Origin: SAR202 cluster bacterium | GTDB taxonomy: Bacteria; Chloroflexota; Dehalococcoidia; UBA3495 | NCBI GenBank assembly: GCA_002401285.1 | Contig: NVSQ01000008.1 | Location: 30,520 to 37,896 of the forward strand | DNA: 7,377 nucleotides | Reading direction: 5' to 3' | In this document: positions 6,082 to 7,377 of the stretch, piece after piece | Layout of the letters: every line of letters starts with the position of its first letter | Numbering within the stretch: position 1 is the first letter of the stretch | Translations under genes and position numbers: made by a program | The notes under the pieces: model-generated | What the model saw: the letters and a program-made list of their open reading frames with translations, nothing else | Databases searched by the model: none | What the model was told of the DNA's origin: nothing

Positions 6082-7032
6082 TTGACTTCCGCCATTAAGA
6101 TGCCCGCCTCCATCGACGAGGTCCAGAAGATTCTCCGCGAGCAGCATTACATCAGCGACCGCAGCTTGGCGGTGCCCATATTCTTGAGCTTAAAGCTGCA
6201 ACGGCCCCTGTTCCTAGAGGGTGAGGCCGGTGTCGGCAAAACGGAGATTGCCCGGGCCCTGGCTGCCGCGCTGGATACTGAGTTGATCCACCTTCAGTGC
6301 TACGAAGGCCTGGACATCAACCACGCCGTCTACGAATGGAATCACGCCCGCCAGATCCTGGAAATACGCCTGATGGAATCGTCCGGCCAGGTCGACCGGG
6401 AGAGCGCCACCGCCGACCTGTTCAGCGAGCGGTTCTTGATCAAACGCCCCCTTCTGCAGGCCATCGACGAAAGCCGGGAGAAGTCTCCAGTCCTGCTCAT
6501 CGACGAGTTGGACCGGGCCGATGAGGAGTTCGAGGGATTCCTGCTGGAGATGCTGGGTAACTTCCAGATCACGATTCCAGAATTGGGTACTTACAAGGCA
6601 GTCCATCCACCCATCGTTATAATCACCTCCAACCGGACTCGGGAAGTCCACGACGCGCTGAAGCGCCGCTGCCTGTACTACTGGATAGAATATCCAGACT
6701 TCCAGAAAGAGCTCCAAATCATCACCGACAAGATCCCCGAAGCTCCCCGCCAGTTGGCGCAACAGGTGACTGGATTCATTCAGGAATTGCGGGAGACCGA
6801 ACTTTATAAGATTCCGGGGGTGTCGGAAACCCTGGACTGGACGTCGGCCCTCCTGGCTTTAAATCAGTCCGAGTTGGACCCCCAGGTTATCGACGACACC
6901 ATGGGTATCGTGCTCAAGTACCAGGACGACATCGAAATGGTGCGAGGCGAGCCGGTGCGGGCCATGTTGGAGCGGTCCAAAAACCGAGGCCCCCGACGGG
7001 GAAGACGGGGTGGCGGCGGTGGCGGTCCGTGA
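6082..7032 (+). CDS. MoxR/CoxD-type AAA+ ATPase
   Basis: The 316-residue protein (from TTG 6082) is a MoxR-family AAA+ ATPase closest in style to CoxD, the ATPase that matures the active site of aerobic CO dehydrogenase with CoxE. Visible motifs are Walker A GEAGVGKT (47-54), Walker B LLIDELD (138-144), and sensor 1 in IITSNRTRE (180-188), followed by the ALKRRCLYYWIEYPD segment (192-206) typical of MoxR proteins and supplying candidate arginine fingers. The LDWTSALL region (251-258) lies at the sensor 2 position. The protein is soluble. It ends in an unusual Arg/Gly-rich tail (NRGPRRGRRG then a glycine run, 301-316). The stop overlaps the next gene by four bases, giving the MoxR-VWA pairing normal for the family. 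The client enzyme is not in the window, so CoxD function as such is inference; the family assignment is secure. Confidence 0.92.
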   Translation: MTSAIKMPASIDEVQKILREQHYISDRSLAVPIFLSLKLQRPLFLEGEAGVGKTEIARALAAALDTELIHLQCYEGLDINHAVYEWNHARQILEIRLMESSGQVDRESATADLFSERFLIKRPLLQAIDESREKSPVLLIDELDRADEEFEGFLLEMLGNFQITIPELGTYKAVHPPIVIITSNRTREVHDALKRRCLYYWIEYPDFQKELQIITDKIPEAPRQLAQQVTGFIQELRETELYKIPGVSETLDWTSALLALNQSELDPQVIDDTMGIVLKYQDDIEMVRGEPVRAMLERSKNRGPRRGRRGGGGGGP

Positions 7033-7377
7033 CCTCGCCTGCCAACGGCGCCCATCAGGACGACGGCCACATCCTACACAACCTGATGATGTTCGGCGAG
7101 ACGTTGCGCAAGATTGGGTTGGACGTGGGTTCAGGCAACATGCTGGACCTGGTTCGTGCGTTGGAGTACACCCCCATCAGCCTTAAACAGGAATTCCAGC
7201 AAGCGGCGCGCTCAATACTGGTCCACCGGAAACAGGACATTGCCCTGTTCGACGAAGCCTTCCAGGTGTTCTGGCGGCGTCCGGCCAGCGGCCAAACCAC
7301 CCTCGACCTGCGGTCAATGGGAGAGCAACGCCGTTACCGGAACCCTCAAGTCGCTCCACCTAAGGGCGGCGACGAGG
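7029..7377 (+). CDS. CoxE-like VWA-family protein, N-terminal part
   Basis: Translation from GTG 7029 is open for 116 codons to the right edge, so the gene is truncated by the window. The visible part starts MTSPANGAHQDDGHILHNLM and contains FGETLRKIGLDVGSGNMLDL, then ALEYTP, then RSILVHRKQDIALFDEAFQVFWR. This matches the N-terminal region of CoxE-like VWA proteins (Pfam VWA_CoxE), where F-x-x-LR-x-x-G-L-x-V and LFDxxFxxFW are characteristic. The VWA domain with its MIDAS metal site would follow beyond the edge and is not seen. CoxE-type proteins work with a MoxR ATPase to insert or modify metal cofactors. The GTGA overlap with the upstream ATPase stop means the two are translationally coupled. 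The G-rich 3' end of the ATPase gene may serve as the ribosome site. Confidence 0.87.
   Translation, partial: MTSPANGAHQDDGHILHNLMMFGETLRKIGLDVGSGNMLDLVRALEYTPISLKQEFQQAARSILVHRKQDIALFDEAFQVFWRRPASGQTTLDLRSMGEQRRYRNPQVAPPKGGDE

Overview
The window looks like a stretch of bacterial chromosome from a high-GC lineage with MAG-like gene content. The families present are an acyl-CoA dehydrogenase paralogue, a soluble sulfite-oxidase-type molybdoenzyme, an OFA-like MFS carrier, a cyclase-family hydrolase and CoxD/CoxE-type proteins. Together with the intergenic repeat style, they suggest a Chloroflexota bacterium of the SAR202/Dehalococcoidia kind. That placement is inference from gene content, not a database match. 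All seven complete genes and the one truncated gene lie on the plus strand and are densely packed, with no gap above 145 bases. No RNA gene, CRISPR array or insertion-sequence gene was seen.

Layout. Bases 1-144 are intergenic and hold a paired inverted repeat resembling a REP/BIME element. Bases 145-1305 encode an acyl-CoA dehydrogenase-fold flavoprotein that lacks a glutamate at both usual catalytic-base positions. A plausible promoter at 1314-1341 then starts a tight three-gene unit: a single-domain cupin (1382-1732), a sulfite-oxidase-family molybdoenzyme without a signal peptide (1755-2861), and a 92-residue protein with an N-terminal hydrophobic segment starting one base after the molybdoenzyme stop (2863-3141).

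A second unit begins with an MFS transporter (3227-4615). Its best promoter match puts the transcription start on the ATG itself, so the mRNA may be leaderless. It is followed after short gaps by a cyclase/kynurenine-formamidase-type metal hydrolase (4647-5321) and a divergent Ham1/RdgB-like protein (5343-5996). The transporter-hydrolase pair suggests uptake and hydrolysis of an organic acid, amide or lactone, but the sequence does not give the substrate.

A third unit begins after a TACAAT -10-like element. It holds a MoxR/CoxD-type AAA+ ATPase (TTG start near 6082, Arg/Gly-rich tail) overlapping by four bases a CoxE-like VWA-family gene that runs off the right edge. MoxR-VWA pairs are ATP-driven maturation or metal-insertion chaperone systems, best known for CO dehydrogenase (CoxD/CoxE). 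The client enzyme is not visible here.

No wholly new system can be claimed from this window. The most informative oddities are the compensatory changes in the paired repeat, the catalytically atypical acyl-CoA dehydrogenase, the molybdoenzyme with altered active-site motif and its small coupled membrane partner, the possible leaderless transporter mRNA, and the degenerate Ham1 protein.
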